Shown in pieces: positions 48,001 through 62,900 of a stretch of 64,000 nucleotides of DNA. The stretch spans positions 706,711 to 770,710 of the forward strand of contig QAOA01001436.1 of NCBI GenBank assembly GCA_003255065.1, read 5' to 3'. The position numbers and the translations under genes were made by a program. Position 1 is the stretch's first letter, and each line of letters opens with the position of its first letter. This DNA is from Cercis canadensis (lineage: Eukaryota; Streptophyta; Magnoliopsida; Fabales; Fabaceae). A model generated the notes under the pieces. It did not search any database. It was not told the origin of the DNA and saw only the letters and a program-made list of their open reading frames with translations.

Positions 48001-50700
48001 AAGTCTTGTGCCTGTTGGATATGATCGTGAATTCATTTGCCCATATGATATCCACTAAGCCCATTGATAAATTTACAAGACCGGAATTTACAGGTAAGTA
48101 ATCAGTAAGTTCTATCTTATTTTCCCATACCTTCTGAAAGTTCAACGGGGAACATTCCTGATTCATAATTTATTAACTAGAGAATGGACCAACGGCAATT
48201 GATGCTGGAAGACACCCAATCCTGGAGAGCATACACAATGACTTTGTTGTATGTGATGAGTCTATTCGATAATCAAAGATTCTATAACTTTTTTCTTTTT
48301 GTTCTCATGTTGGAAGAATTTTGCACTGTTTTTTAGGTAAATTAATCTTTTGCTTTGCAGGCCAATAACATATTTCTGTCTGAAGCCTCGAATATGGTGA
48401 TTGTGACAGGGCCCAATATGTAAGAAAATTACTGTCCACATAGATAAAATTTACTGTTTGTATAGAGAAGGATAGATGTAGGAAATTAAAAAAAAAATTA
48501 TTTTAAGTTTAACTGCTACATAAAATGAATATTTGACTGAATTATCAAAGTCTGAAGAAGAAACGATGGATATGAAAATATTTTACTCAGATATGGCCCA
48601 GAAAATGACTTCCTCTATTTACAAAATTCATTAATTTTAGAAAATGTAGAAACTAGACCTGGTTATCTGACAAGAACATGTCGAAAATTCTGCAGTTTCC
48701 TTCAACTGACTGAGAAAGTAAAATCAGATTAGTAAATGGGATTGAGTAACTCAAATTATCACTGCAGAAATTATAAAGAATGGAAGTGAATTTTGGGGAT
48801 GAAAAAAAAGATGCAGAGTTTCCTACGTACAGTTTAGAGCCAACAGTCATATTCGTGACCTGCAGTGATGCTTAGGATTTTAGGTGGCTAGCTATATACA
48901 TGAAGAGTACCTAGTTTGGAATTTTATTTTCTGTATGCGTTTCCCCCAGGAGTGGGAAGAGTACCTACCTTCAACAAGTGTGCCTCATAGTTATTCTTGC
49001 ACACGTTGGGTGTTATGTTCCTGCTCGCTTCTCAACTCTGAGGGTAGTTGATCGTATGTTCACAAGGATGGGTGCAATTGAGAATCTTGAATCAAACTCT
49101 AGCACGGTAAAATTCCTACATATTTGCATTGTGGCTATATAGCTATATCTCGATTGTGGCATGCAATTTAAAGTGATCTGGATGTGCAGTTCATGACAGA
49201 GATGAAAGAGACAGCTTTTATCTTACATAATGTCTCCCAAAGGTAATTCAACTTCTGATTTTCACCGGTCTAGGTACACATAATAGATTTTTTCTAAATA
49301 TTTTGTTGGATATAGGAGTTTGATTGTTATGGATGAACTTGGGAGGGCGACTTCTTCGTCTGATGGCTTTGCAATTGCATGGAGTTGCTGCGAGAATCTT
49401 TTGTCGCTTAAAGCGTAATCCTTTCTTGATCAACAATTATAATAATCAAGTCTTTGTGGAGTGCTACTTTAATGGCATGAATTTCTAATCACTGATAAAA
49501 TGAAGGTCACTCTTCAAATTCCTACTAATTTAATTGAAGAAAAATTCAAAGAAAGCTAATATGGCTGGGGCAAGGGAATCTCTTTTTAATGTGTATTGGT
49601 ATAGCCTTGTCAATTTTAACATAATTGGTATATGTTATTTTCTTCATGCATTATGACTCATCAACAATGAAATGAGCATACTGATGTTCAGTGATCACTT
49701 ACTCTCTTCTCTGAGCTATATATTTTCTTTTAATTTTTCTTCAGGTATACCATATTTGCCACTCATATAGAGAACCTATCAGAATTAGCAACAATATATC
49801 CAAATGTAAAAATTCTTCACTTTCATGTCGACTTAAACAACAGCCATTTAGATTTCAAGGTGGTATCTCTGTCTCTTTTCTTGCTTTAAGGTCATGATTT
49901 CCAAACTGAAATTCTGCTTTACATAGTTTCAACTTAAGGAAGGACCAAGACATGTCCCACACTATGGCCTTCTCTTAGCGGAAGTGGCAGGGTTACCGAG
50001 TTCAGTTATTGAGACAGCCAAAATGATCACATCCAGGATCACAGAAAAGGTAATTCTTATTACATGCTGTAAATATTGCTGTCAGAAATTTCAAATCTCA
50101 GTGCCCTTTCGCTTCTGACTTTTGATATAAAGAGAGTACCGAAGGTGCTTTGAAATGTTGTTTAGTGCATCTATGTGAGAATTTATACTTCAATCAATAC
50201 AAATAGATAGGCAAGCACGTTGAAAACAAACATTGCTATTGGGAGCATGTACTTCTATAAGCTCATATGCAATGTCGTTATAAGGGTCACTGTCCCCGTT
50301 AGTTTTTATGAAGCTCTCAACGGCATGTTTGTGTGAACAGAATATCCTCCACATCTAGGCACATATCTAAATTGTAGGATATCGTAAAAACTCATCATCA
50401 ATCAGAGCATGTTAGCTTTAGTTTGTTGCATGTTTGTGCATACATCGGGGGAGGGATAGCAAGTCCGCTACGCTTCTCTCAAACACATACTTTGTCTTCG
50501 TTTACAAAATGTATTTTATGGCCATCTGTGTTTAGGAAGTGAAGAGAATGGAAGTCAACTGCCTACAGTATTATCCAGTTCAGAGGGCTTACCATGTTGC
50601 TCAACGCTTGGTATGCCTGAAATACTCCAATCAAGATGACGATTCGATTCGACAAGCGTTGCTGAATCTAAAGGAAAGCTGCGTCAACGACAGGCTCTAG
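39018..50700 (+). CDS. MSH4: DNA mismatch repair protein homologue MSH4 (meiotic crossover factor)
   Basis: Pairs with MSH5 to stabilise recombination intermediates and promote class I crossovers in meiosis. 24 exons: 39018-39083, 41344-41544, 41687-41722, 41824-41936, 42397-42442, 43169-43215, 44100-44207, 44277-44352, 44980-45052, 45149-45294, 45407-45492, 45972-46111, 46217-46356, 46449-46499, 47215-47278, 47950-48093, 48181-48248, 48361-48419, 48950-49106, 49190-49242, 49316-49414, 49745-49859, 49927-50049 and 50536-50700. These give 791 residues, against 792 remembered for Arabidopsis. The start [19 protein letters not shown] matches plant MSH4. There is no mismatch-binding domain I, as expected for MSH4. 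Walker A GPNMSGKST is at about 552-560, Walker [16 protein letters not shown] at about 628-642, followed by a conserved FATH motif. Confidence 0.96.
44815..44885 (+). repeat. SINE-like tRNA-derived fragment in an MSH4 intron
   Basis: TTGCGTAGTGGCTAGCTTAC (about 44822-44841) resembles a SINE/tRNA A box, and GAAGTTCATATTCAATCC (about 44862-44879) a decayed B box. It lies in the intron between exons at 44352 and 44980. Old and degraded if real. Confidence 0.35.
47716..47849. repeat. Foldback repeat in an MSH4 intron
   Basis: Two AT-rich arms, TATATATCTAATATCTAGGT near 47718 and its imperfect inverse TAGATATTAGATACTTAGAT near 47826, separated by about 80 bases. They could form a hairpin with roughly 25-base arms. 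This is typical of a very small MITE or a decayed AT satellite. It sits in the intron between exons ending 47278 and starting 47950. Confidence 0.5.
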
Positions 50701-52024
50701 AGTTGCCTTCGACAGACAGAATCCTCTCTTGGGTATATAACTCTCCATACTTCCCTCGCCATGAGGGAAAAAAAAAAGTTAATAGGGTAAAGAGCACCAA
50801 TCCGATGATGCCTTGTGAAGCCGCATAGGTTTGGTTTTGCTATTTCCATGAGATTCAAATATTTAGAAAGTAAATGACTACTATTTTAACAAAATGCGTT
50901 AGTTAGATTTGAAATTTTAATTATAATTTAAAATTTCTTTAAAATTTTACTTCAAAATAATTTTAAAGAGAACTTTTTAAAAATATTGGTGCATATTTAC
51001 ATATCTTCATCTAATTTTTGTGACATCTGAATATTTTCAAATTACATTATCCTCCAAATTTGTGATACATCGTTCAAATTATTTAATCAAAATGAGAGGC
51101 TATAATTCCAAATTAGTGAATCATTACATCTAAAGCAAAATTGGTTAAAAGTCGCATTTTACCTTGAGAAAATAATGATTTGGGGGTCAATCTTAAATTA
51201 ACACTTTGAAAATGTTTTCTTTTTTCGGGAAAGGGAAATACTTTATTAACTTTCCCGATGCCTAAAATGCATTACTTACAATAAGAAATTGATTATTTCA
51301 GAAAAATGTCTATATTGATAACACAGCTTCTACTCAGCTCCATCCCCTAATTTTTTTTTTTTAAAAACACTAGTTGAAGAATATAAGTATTCAGTTTCTT
51401 AACCCAAAACAAACTATTTGGCTTAAATTTAATCTTTTATTCAAAAATAAAAGGAATCAATTATTTTTTTAAAAAAATTGCATAAATATTCGTAATTTCT
51501 CTTATCAATCATGAAATAGTATACATAAGCATATGTTGAGTTCAATTGCATGACTTCCGAGTTCCAACCAAGTAGAGCTTCGCAAATAACATAAACAATG
51601 TAAAGTTCTAAACCATCTACCGTAGCTTGACACCAGGGCTAAGATTACTCCAAATTAAAAACAAATATCCCTGTTGTTGATAACCTTTCAACGTAAAGAT
51701 GATTTAGGCCCCAGCGTGCGGGGGGGGNNNNNNNNNNNNNNNNNNNNNNNNNNNNNNNNNNNNNNNNNNNNNNNNNNNNNNNNNNNNNNNNNNNNNNNNN
51801 NNNNNNNNNNNNNNNNNNNNNNNNNNNNNNNNNNNNNNNNNNNNNNNNNNNNNNNNNNNNNNNNNNNNNNNNNNNNNNNNNNNNNNNNNNNNNNNNNGGG
51901 GGGGGGGGCACTGTTGCGTGATTCAGGAATTCAAAAATGGGATTTCAAAATCCAAAACATAAAACTACCGTATACTCCAGGATAATATCCAGAAAGTAAA
52001 GCAAAAAATAACAGATGACCTCTA
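50701..52024. other. Intergenic between MSH4 and the eL15 gene, with a gap
   Basis: MSH4 and eL15 converge here. AT-rich DNA with no recognised gene. The part from about 51900 to 52024 should be the eL15 3' UTR. Confidence 0.45.
51728..51897. other. Assembly gap, 170 Ns between G runs
   Basis: Undetermined bases flanked by G runs (51720-51727 and 51898-51908). Reading frames across it are meaningless. Confidence 0.97.
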
Positions 52025-54517
<2,493 letters not shown>

Positions 54518-54581
54518 CGGACCAGAAATGAACCCAGACGCGCAGTCTCAACAGAAGGTTTTATGCTCACAAAGTAAGAGC

Positions 54582-54589
54582 TAGGGTTT
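54582..54589 (-). promoter_or_regulatory. Telo box (AAACCCTA) of the eL15 gene
   Basis: AAACCCTA on the minus strand, 65-72 bases upstream of the eL15 start codon, probably near the transcription start. Telo boxes are a known feature of plant ribosomal-protein promoters and act together with site II motifs. Confidence 0.65.
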
Positions 54590-54640
54590 GTGAAGAAGCG
54601 ATAAGCTTTATAGCGGCAGCACTGATCTGATAAATGAATC

Positions 54641-54781
54641 TGGGCCGTGCATTCCTTACACGTGTGCAACACAAATGCGAGTCGTTTCACTATCCGTGTA
54701 TAGGGTTCATGAGATGGCGCTTGGTTCGTCAACCAAATGATAGCAATTGGGCTGGCTAAAAAGCCTAAAATTCATAGCCCA
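54641..54781. promoter_or_regulatory. Three site II (TGGGCY) motifs upstream of eL15
   Basis: TGGGCC at 54641-54646, TGGGCT at 54748-54753 and its complement AGCCCA at 54776-54781. With the telo box these form the standard arrangement for growth-linked expression of translation genes in plants. Confidence 0.6.
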
Positions 54782-56056
54782 TATATATCTAGTTCAAAAC
54801 CGATTCTGGCATAAGCTAGTTTAATTTCTTTTGAGTAAATTACACCGGCCTTCATACCTATACTCTACTCGTTTAATTTGAAATTATAGAAAAAAAAAGG
54901 TTCCCTTATAGGTTAAAATTATATAAATATCTCTTTTAGTTCCTAAGGCTAAGGAGACATCAAAATTTAAAAGTTGTTTTAGTATAATAAGCTCATCTTC
55001 TTCTTCTTTTTTATCTGCAAGCTCATCTTTAACTTCGAGGCATCATATCAGGCAACCGACTGTTAGGATCAACAAAAAGGAACACAGTTAATGGTATCAA
55101 GAAAAAAAAAAAAAAAGGTGTGAACAAATATTTATTTTTAGTTATAGTTTTGCATCCATCCAAACCTGAGCTAACTTAGATCTGGATGGATTGCAACTTG
55201 CAAGCATTCACGTGATAATAGCGCATGAATAATTGACATTTATTATTAAAAAACGATTAATAAAACCTACACCAATATATAATGCGCAAAAAAGGAAGAA
55301 GAAAACATGAAAAACGTGACATTGCAGGAATGGAATCTTGAATAAAAAGTATAGTCATTCAAGCTTTATTTTTTAAAATACTCTATTAATTTATAAAAAT
55401 ATACTTATAGAATTTGATGAAATAATTTGTGGATGCTGTTTTAATATTTCTAAGTAAATAGGAAAGAATAAAAATAATTATAAGAGTTTGGTAGTTTTTT
55501 TTATCAATATTTATTCACAATAAGAGTGAATTTGATAGGATTTGTTCACAATTACCAATTTTTGAAATATCATACCATATGACTTAAGTCTTGTTATCAT
55601 TGATATGAGTAATAATTATTTTAGAATAAAGTGATTATTATAATCGCTATGTATAGAATAATAATTGAAATTGTTAAATATTCCTAGACGTATGATTGTG
55701 TCATTTGTATTTTGTGGTAACTATTATATATTCAGGCTACATTTGTTAAAATGAAAATTAAGATACAATGCCAAAATATAAATATTCTTTATAAGACATT
55801 GAATTATGATATTTTTTTATTTGAGAAACTCAGCAATAATCTTTCTCAAAGATTTGCTAAGCATGTGATTTCTTTTTGCCTTTTATTTTATTCAACATCA
55901 TTTCCTCAAGACAAGCCTTACCCTCGCCTCCTTAGTTCTTCCTTTATAATTTTCCTATTAGCAACTAAATCTTATTCGCAACTCGCAAGTCCTAATTGAG
56001 TACATCAGAGAGGCGGCGAACGCAGCGTTGACTCACTTGCAGTGCAATCAGCTACA
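54782..56056. other. Intergenic between eL15 and the isomerase small subunit
   Basis: Very AT-rich spacer between two divergently transcribed genes, with a poly-A tract at about 55105-55118. No gene or clear repeat ends. The last 150 bases become C/T-rich and should hold the promoter and 5' UTR of the downstream gene. Confidence 0.45.
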
Positions 56057-56830
56057 ATGGCGGCCTCTGCAACAATATCTCGGAATGTTAATTTCACTTC
56101 CTTGCACAAACCCTCTTGCTCTCTTTCACCTGCATCCACTCCGCAGTTCCTTGTATTTCCCACTTCTTCAAATCCAGTCAAGCCTCTTACCAGCCAAACC
56201 CAAAAGCTCACCCAAAGAAATGCTTCATTGATCTCACGCGCCAACGCATCTTCTTCCTCATCTTCTTCTGTCGCCGATTCCACCACCTTTCACGGTCTCT
56301 GCTACGTCGTCGGCGACAACATAGACACTGACCAGATAATTCCCGCCGAGTATTTGACCCTTGTCCCTTCTAAACCCGATGAGTATGAAAAGCTTGGATC
56401 TTATGCTCTCATTGGCCTACCCGCTTCGTACACCACTCGATTCGTGGAACCCAACGAGACCAAAACCAAGTACTCAATTGTGATTGGGGGCGCCAACTTC
56501 GGGTGCGGGTCGTCTCGTGAGCACGCTCCCGTGGCGCTAGGCGCTGCCGGGGTAGCGGCGGTGGTGGCTGAGTCATACGCCCGAATATTTTTCCGGAATT
56601 CGGTGGCTACAGGAGAAGTGTATCCCTTGGAATCGGAGACGAGAATATGCGAGGAGTGTAAGACAGGAGATGTTGTTACAATCGAGCTCGGTGAGAGCCG
56701 ATTGATCAATCACACGACTGGAAAGGAGTATAAGTTGAAGCCAATTGGCGATGCTGGGCCTGTCATTGAGGCTGGTGGGATTTTTGCCTATGCTAGGAAC
56801 ACCGGCATGATTCCCTCTCAATCTGCCTGA
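56057..56830 (+). CDS. 3-isopropylmalate dehydratase (isomerase) small subunit, chloroplastic
   Basis: Small (LeuD-type, swivelling) subunit of isopropylmalate isomerase, which with the Fe-S large subunit interconverts 2- and 3-isopropylmalate in leucine synthesis; in some plants related subunits serve glucosinolate chain elongation. Single exon, 257 residues from MAASATISRN; an in-frame ATG at 56042 adds five residues and is less typical. Residues 1-60 are Ser/Thr-rich with few acids, a plastid transit peptide. The core begins near GLCYVVGDNIDTDQIIPAEY, and the substrate-recognition loop GANFGCGSSREHAP is intact. It ends AYARNTGMIP, as in plant small subunits. A donor-like AAGAG|GTATTG shortly after the stop and an acceptor near 57573 suggest a possible 3'-UTR intron. 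Confidence 0.94.
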   Translation: MAASATISRNVNFTSLHKPSCSLSPASTPQFLVFPTSSNPVKPLTSQTQKLTQRNASLISRANASSSSSSSVADSTTFHGLCYVVGDNIDTDQIIPAEYLTLVPSKPDEYEKLGSYALIGLPASYTTRFVEPNETKTKYSIVIGGANFGCGSSREHAPVALGAAGVAAVVAESYARIFFRNSVATGEVYPLESETRICEECKTGDVVTIELGESRLINHTTGKEYKLKPIGDAGPVIEAGGIFAYARNTGMIPSQSA

Positions 56831-59800
56831 TTCTTCAAGAGGTATTGGTTTTCTATTCTATTATATTCTATTTATTTCCTATCTATAACAGTTTATACTA
56901 ATGGCGTTGAGATTATACTCCGGTGATATATCAAATTGTCAATCTAGCAGTGAGTTGCATGGTTCATAGATCTTGTGATATATTCACTTGGAGATCTCCC
57001 TAAGTTTCTTTATCTTAGTCTTTTCTCATAGCTGATTGTGAAAAGTGTTTGTAAGTTGTCATGGAATTCTTGGTAGGAAAGTGGTGAGATGTGGTTAATT
57101 GTCGCCATGGTATGGCTTATTATCTTGAGGCTAACTGATGTCTGCCTGTTTTGAAGGCATGGTTGAGTTGTGTCAACTAAGCCAAAAGAAACACAATGTC
57201 AAATGGATATAGGTGGATTGCTGGGGTAAAAATAAAAAATAGGCATCTCTGCCTCTAGCTCTAGCTTTTAGTCTTCAATGGAAAGATATTATCATTGTGG
57301 TTGGGCTGTGAATGATTCTGTTCTTTCATGTTTGTGTATAATTTTGTCGTGTGTCTGAAACCACTGATGCCTTCGTATGTTTGTGCATAGATGCTAGAGA
57401 TACACTTCTATACCTCTGAATTTCTTTTGAGATAATTCTTTTATCTGCTTATAGTTTGAATAAAGATATTCCTTAATATTTCTTTAATCTCTCTTTTGCT
57501 CATCATGTAATCTGTATTTATGCATGTATATAAGTTACTAAGTTTTCACTCATTGTTTACAATATATTTACAGGACAACTCTGCTTCGAATGTGCTGAAT
57601 CGCAGCTCCATCTTCGTCTTTCTGCACCGACTTTTATTCGAACTCTTTATTTACAAAATGTCCTTTCTATGGCTTTTATTTTGTGACGTTGGTAATGTAT
57701 TTGAAATTTTCTGTTTAGGTATCATTATTATTTTGCATTCCTACAGAACTGGCCGAAACGAGTTAGCTGATGTGACTTTCTATGCATCTTTCTTTCTGTA
57801 TTTATGTTTGGCGTTCTTTTGTTTTTATGCATTGCCAGATGCATGAAGTAACCATGCTTTGGAGCGAAATAGACTGATCTGAGTTGTGCTAGGATGTGGT
57901 TTCTTATAGGGGGCGAGAGGTATTGCTTGTTGGTAACCAAAATGGAAGGGATTCAACTTGAATCCCTACAATGTTGCATGCAAATATCATTGTTACAGAA
58001 ATTAAAAGCAGGGAAAAAAGCAAAAAGGGGACATGCGGGAAGGGGGATTTGGATTTCTTAGGGCTTGTTTACTTTAGGAAATGTTTCTATGTTTTCATTT
58101 TCTATTTTCATTTCTTGAAATATGTTTTTATTTTCACATTTTCATTTTTAAAAAACATGTTTGCTAATATTTTTCTATTTCTATTCTCAAACCACATTCT
58201 GTCGTTTATCTTTTCCACCTCAATCTTCTCCTCGCCACAATACAATCGACTGAGGCAGCAACATATGCTGAAAACCCAATTGTAGGGCCACACCAAACAT
58301 TTTGAAAATTGACTGGTTTGAACCATCAAGAACGCCTGGAATGGTTTGCTGCCATTATTGTTCTTTACATTACTCAGTTTATGCTTCTTTTTTCTTGCTA
58401 AGTGCAAACAAGCCACAGTATAAAATACTTGCAGAACGTTGGAACTATGTGCTTTGGTTGTTACTGTAAAAAGTCGATGTGGGGCTTTTGGCGGTGAAGA
58501 CATTGACCAATCAATAGTGACTGTTGGCTTCGCCGTCGTCACGGCACATGCTCCCTCACAACTCATGTGTCAACAGTCAATGATTCTTCCATTTCTTCTT
58601 ACTTTTGCTTTCTCCCTTCCCTTTACAATTAGATTGCACACTGGAATCACTGTCCCCTCCCTTACTCTCTCACACGCCCTCTGACCCCACTTTCTTTTCG
58701 CTTACACATGATACTGCTCTGCTCCCACCTGTTTCTCATTCCTAACACCACTATCCAACATGCATCACATGCGCAAGCTGTGCAACATGATGCGAGGCAA
58801 GTAGCTGCCCACATCGTCTTCTTCGAAAATAAAAAGTTGGGTGTTTTTTGTACAAAATCAATTGAGAATTTTCAAAATTGAGGACTGATTACAATTTCAG
58901 AAAGCAAATTGATTGTGATTATAGCATCTTCCCATTTCGCGTTGCTAAAGCCTTCCATTGGTACGGCCTATTTTGAGTCATCCAAAGCGAGAGGGAGATT
59001 TGAAAGTGCAACCTTATGATATTATTAGCTACATTACATATATAGCGGATTGGCCTAGTTTGGAAATAATTATCAGTGAATTGACTAACAATTAGGGATT
59101 GATTATAATATGATTGAAGAGAAAAAAAAAAAAAAAAAAAACTAGTGCCGTTTTTATTTATATTTTTTAAAAAGTTGAGTAGCTTTTTTAAATTAAAAAA
59201 ACTACCTAACTTTATGTAATACATCACTTTTCTGACAAATTAACGAATCAAAACAATAAATGCTCATGCTCGTGTTTTTGAAGCTAGAAATTTGATTTCT
59301 AAAGTTCGATCCTTTAAACGATCCCATGGTTAAACTTTGAAATTGGTCAAATGTACTATTCTAGTTCATAAATAAACTTGCATAAATTGGCGGAGCTAAA
59401 CTGTTATTTCTCAACTTGAGACTTTAATTGAAGTTTTGAAATTTATTCAGTGCAAAAATTAAATACAAAGAACAATTTTTACGAATATCAAATGGCAATA
59501 CAATATTTGAAAACTTTTACTGACTAAAGCATATTAGATGTAAAATTTTAAAAACGACAACAAAGAAATTATATATAGAAACGAAATCCACAATGATTGA
59601 ATATAATCATATGAATATTTATGAGAAAATTATGAATTGAAAAACTGAGATTAAATTCTCAGCAAACCATAATGATAAAGAGACATATGGAATGAAAAAC
59701 AAACTTCATTTTATAAATGAAAATTATTGAAAATGGTTTGGTTTACATTTAAATAGTTCCCCAAATTTGTTCGCTCCCCCATTGGCTGGCTATTGCGCCA

Positions 59801-59909
59801 TTGCAACGGTATACTCTTTTGTGGAGGTCAGTCCAATAATGGCGACAGTGCCCACTGCCCACCACTACCAGTGTGAAATGCGAATGAACAGGGTCATCAT
59901 CATCTTCAT
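56831..59909. other. Intergenic between the isomerase subunit and the PQT3-like gene
   Basis: About 3 kb. The first kilobase probably includes the spliced 3' UTR of the isomerase gene. From about 58060 there is a T-rich stretch with 'gggcttgtttacttt', reminiscent of MITE ends, but no opposite end was found. A poly-A tract lies at about 59121-59140. The last 150 bases are likely 3' UTR of the minus-strand gene. Reading frames here (for example 57520-57846 and 57971-58285) are hydrophobic T-rich translations without family features. Confidence 0.4.
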
Positions 59910-62900
59910 CTACCTATGCTTGCGCTCCCTTGAACCTCTGGAATGCTTTCCCTCCTCTTCCTGTGGAGGTGGCGGCGGAGATGGCTCATACCTAGAAGGC
60001 CTCCTTTTGAAATGCCGCTCATCGTCGCTAGATTCATAATCCGCGGCGCCACTAGTCTGCCTCCCTCCAGTACTCGCTGGGGCGCCCTTCACTGACCCTG
60101 ATTTGTAATCATCGTAATATCCATTAGATACCGTCTTGTGATGCGCCGAAGACGCCGAGGCACCACCTGCTTCAGTCGACGAAGTGGACAGCTTTCTCTT
60201 CTTAGTTACTTCTCCCTCAGGGAAGCTAATTCGGGAGAAGACGCTCCCCTTCAGCTTGCGATCAGCAGCAGCAGCTGACGCTGCTGCGGTGGAGGAGGCC
60301 TTGGTCACTGGTTCCGATGAGGGTCTTGATGAGGACTCCGACCGAAGATGACGGTGATGATGGTGGCGCTCGTGTTCGTGGTAATCATAGTCTTGGTTTA
60401 AGTCGCGATCTCGGTCATGACTACGCTCGCGATCGCGATCGCGATCGAGGTGATGCTCCGGTTTTCTTTTGGCCGGACGTGGAGGTTCCACCTCCCAGAG
60501 AGATCGATCGGGCGATAACCGTTCCGAACGGTGACGGTGCTGATGGTGATACTCGCTGCTTGTCGAGGGGGGAATCGACTTCTGCACCAAAAACAAGGGG
60601 GCAACTGTAAGAATTTTGAGCAACACTCTGGAGACTGATTTTTCAGTTTCCTCTTTTGCCCCTTATCAATACACGAACAATGGACTATAAAAATAAAAAA
60701 AATAAAAAAAGCCTATAATTGCGATAACATTTCTAATACATCTGTTCTTTTATATATATATATATTATTTTTATGGAAGATTACACAAATAATAATAATT
60801 TAATTTTAAAAATACAACTTAAAAACAAGGGACAATTGTTCTGATACGCTTAATATTGTTTAGCGTAATGTAACAGTTGAATGAACAAGCTCCATTTTCT
60901 TTCTGTTTTTACCCATCATTATTGATTTCACCATATTCAAGATTAATGGATGATCACACTCTCAGCCACTGCTACTATAAAGCCTTTTCTCAATTTCCTT
61001 CCGACAACACACAAGTTTTAGGCTTCAAGGCAAAATTAAATTATTCCTTAAATCTGAGTCAGAACAACTCGTTACAACCAATAGTAGCAGCAAAGTCCGT
61101 TTCGTCAGTACAAAGATGAAGCAGGACAACAGTGGTCGTTTGAAGTTTTATTTTTTAACTTTAGCAAAGAGTTGAATTGGCCAAATCATCTTCACCATCC
61201 ATAATTAACCCAATGAATCCTCATTACCGTTTTTCCAACTCCCAACCTCCTCGTTCCTCCCAAAGTAATTAAATTAAAAAGGGAAAGAACAAAAGAAAAC
61301 CTTCTTCCACTTAAGATTACTACAGGGACCATTTACCCAGCAAAAAGTGGTTTTATGATGAGGGATGAATTTTGCAAAAATTTACATCTCAGGACCTCCT
61401 GTGTCCCGGCTGCTAATCCAACGAAAATATTTGTTGGAAAACTATACCACCATTGATATAAATTTACTTTCCAGAAATAAACATTACAGGGGGAAAAGAA
61501 AAAAGAGAAACTCCTTCAAAAATGCTCATTAGACAAAAATCAAATGCCACTCAGGGGGACGCCTTCCAACAGCCCCTTGAATGATTATTCCGTCCAAAAC
61601 TCCCAGTGGAAAACACCCTTTGTTTGCAACTACCTTACTCAAGATATTGAATTAACAAAACCCTCACCGAATGAAAATAGCTGTAGACAAAAGCATCGGA
61701 GTTATTTTTTGTTCATCCCCATTATTCCATATACAGTTGTTAGGTCACTGATTATTCTTACCAGGAGAGAAGAACCTTTTCACTGTTGATCAGTGTACCA
61801 CATGATAATGAATCGCCAAAGATTATTATAACTTTAAGGAAGCAAAAGTAAAGGTGGCATTATCAAGCGAAATTGGTATTTTTTTTGCAAACTTGCGGTT
61901 TTCTGGCCAAACTTGTGGTAGAATACACCCCCCCACCCCACAAAAAAAAAATGAATAGAAGTCCACAGAAAAGGAAAAGTAATTAAGACAATAAAAAGCA
62001 CATACAGGTTTTGATTTCATTGAAGAAACATCCACACCACTGCTCACTTCCCTACCAAAATCTCGATCTTTGCTGAAGTCCCTATTCCACAATGAAGAAA
62101 ATTTAAGTCATTAAGGTACAAAGAGAAGCCATACCAATGGATAAGCCACAACTACATAGAATTACATGCAACAAGAATCGTCATGAAATTAGTCATCCCT
62201 TCATACATGTTTTTTCTGTCCATTATACGAAGATTAGGTTTTAACCCCATATCTTGACCAACATTTGACCCTTAAAAGTGAACTAACCAACTGTGGAACG
62301 ATATTGAGGGAAGCCACTACCATATTACAAAATGACAAAGCAACCCAATAATAGTTCCATTTGTACCTTTCACCTCGTCTCTCACTTTCACGCTTCCTCC
62401 TCAGATCAGCTTTCCAAGCTTCAAACTCCTCTTTACTCATAAATGGAGGTGGAGCATTCATGGCCATACTGAACTCAGCAAGATCCCTAAACGTGAACAA
62501 AAATATATCTCATCAGTTCCATAGACGCTTGGCTGTCTCAGAGACAAAATATTTACATATACAATCAGATAAACAAGCAACCATGTCCTCTAACACCTTC
62601 TCAGCAGCAACAAGACAAAAGCCCTTGACATGTTTGCGTGTGTGTTGTAGAGAAAGAAAGACCAAGGGCTGCGGAATTTCTCTTTCATACCTCTGAGGCG
62701 GAACAACAGGCATCATGTAGCCCTGCATGGCAAAAGGGTCTTGAGGCAGCATGCCCCCATACGGCATGTCTAAGGGGCCTAGGTTGTAACCCATCATTGG
62801 CATTGCACCTGCATATGGCGCCATAAATCCTTCCATGCCAGGTTGCATGCCATTCCAGTATGGATTATAGCCAGACGGGCCCATAGGCATCATATAATTC

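Noticed and set aside
57520-58285. Hydrophobic reading frames downstream of the isomerase subunit
   Set aside because: T-rich DNA gives Phe/Leu-rich translations by chance; no conserved motif, and the first part is probably 3' UTR.
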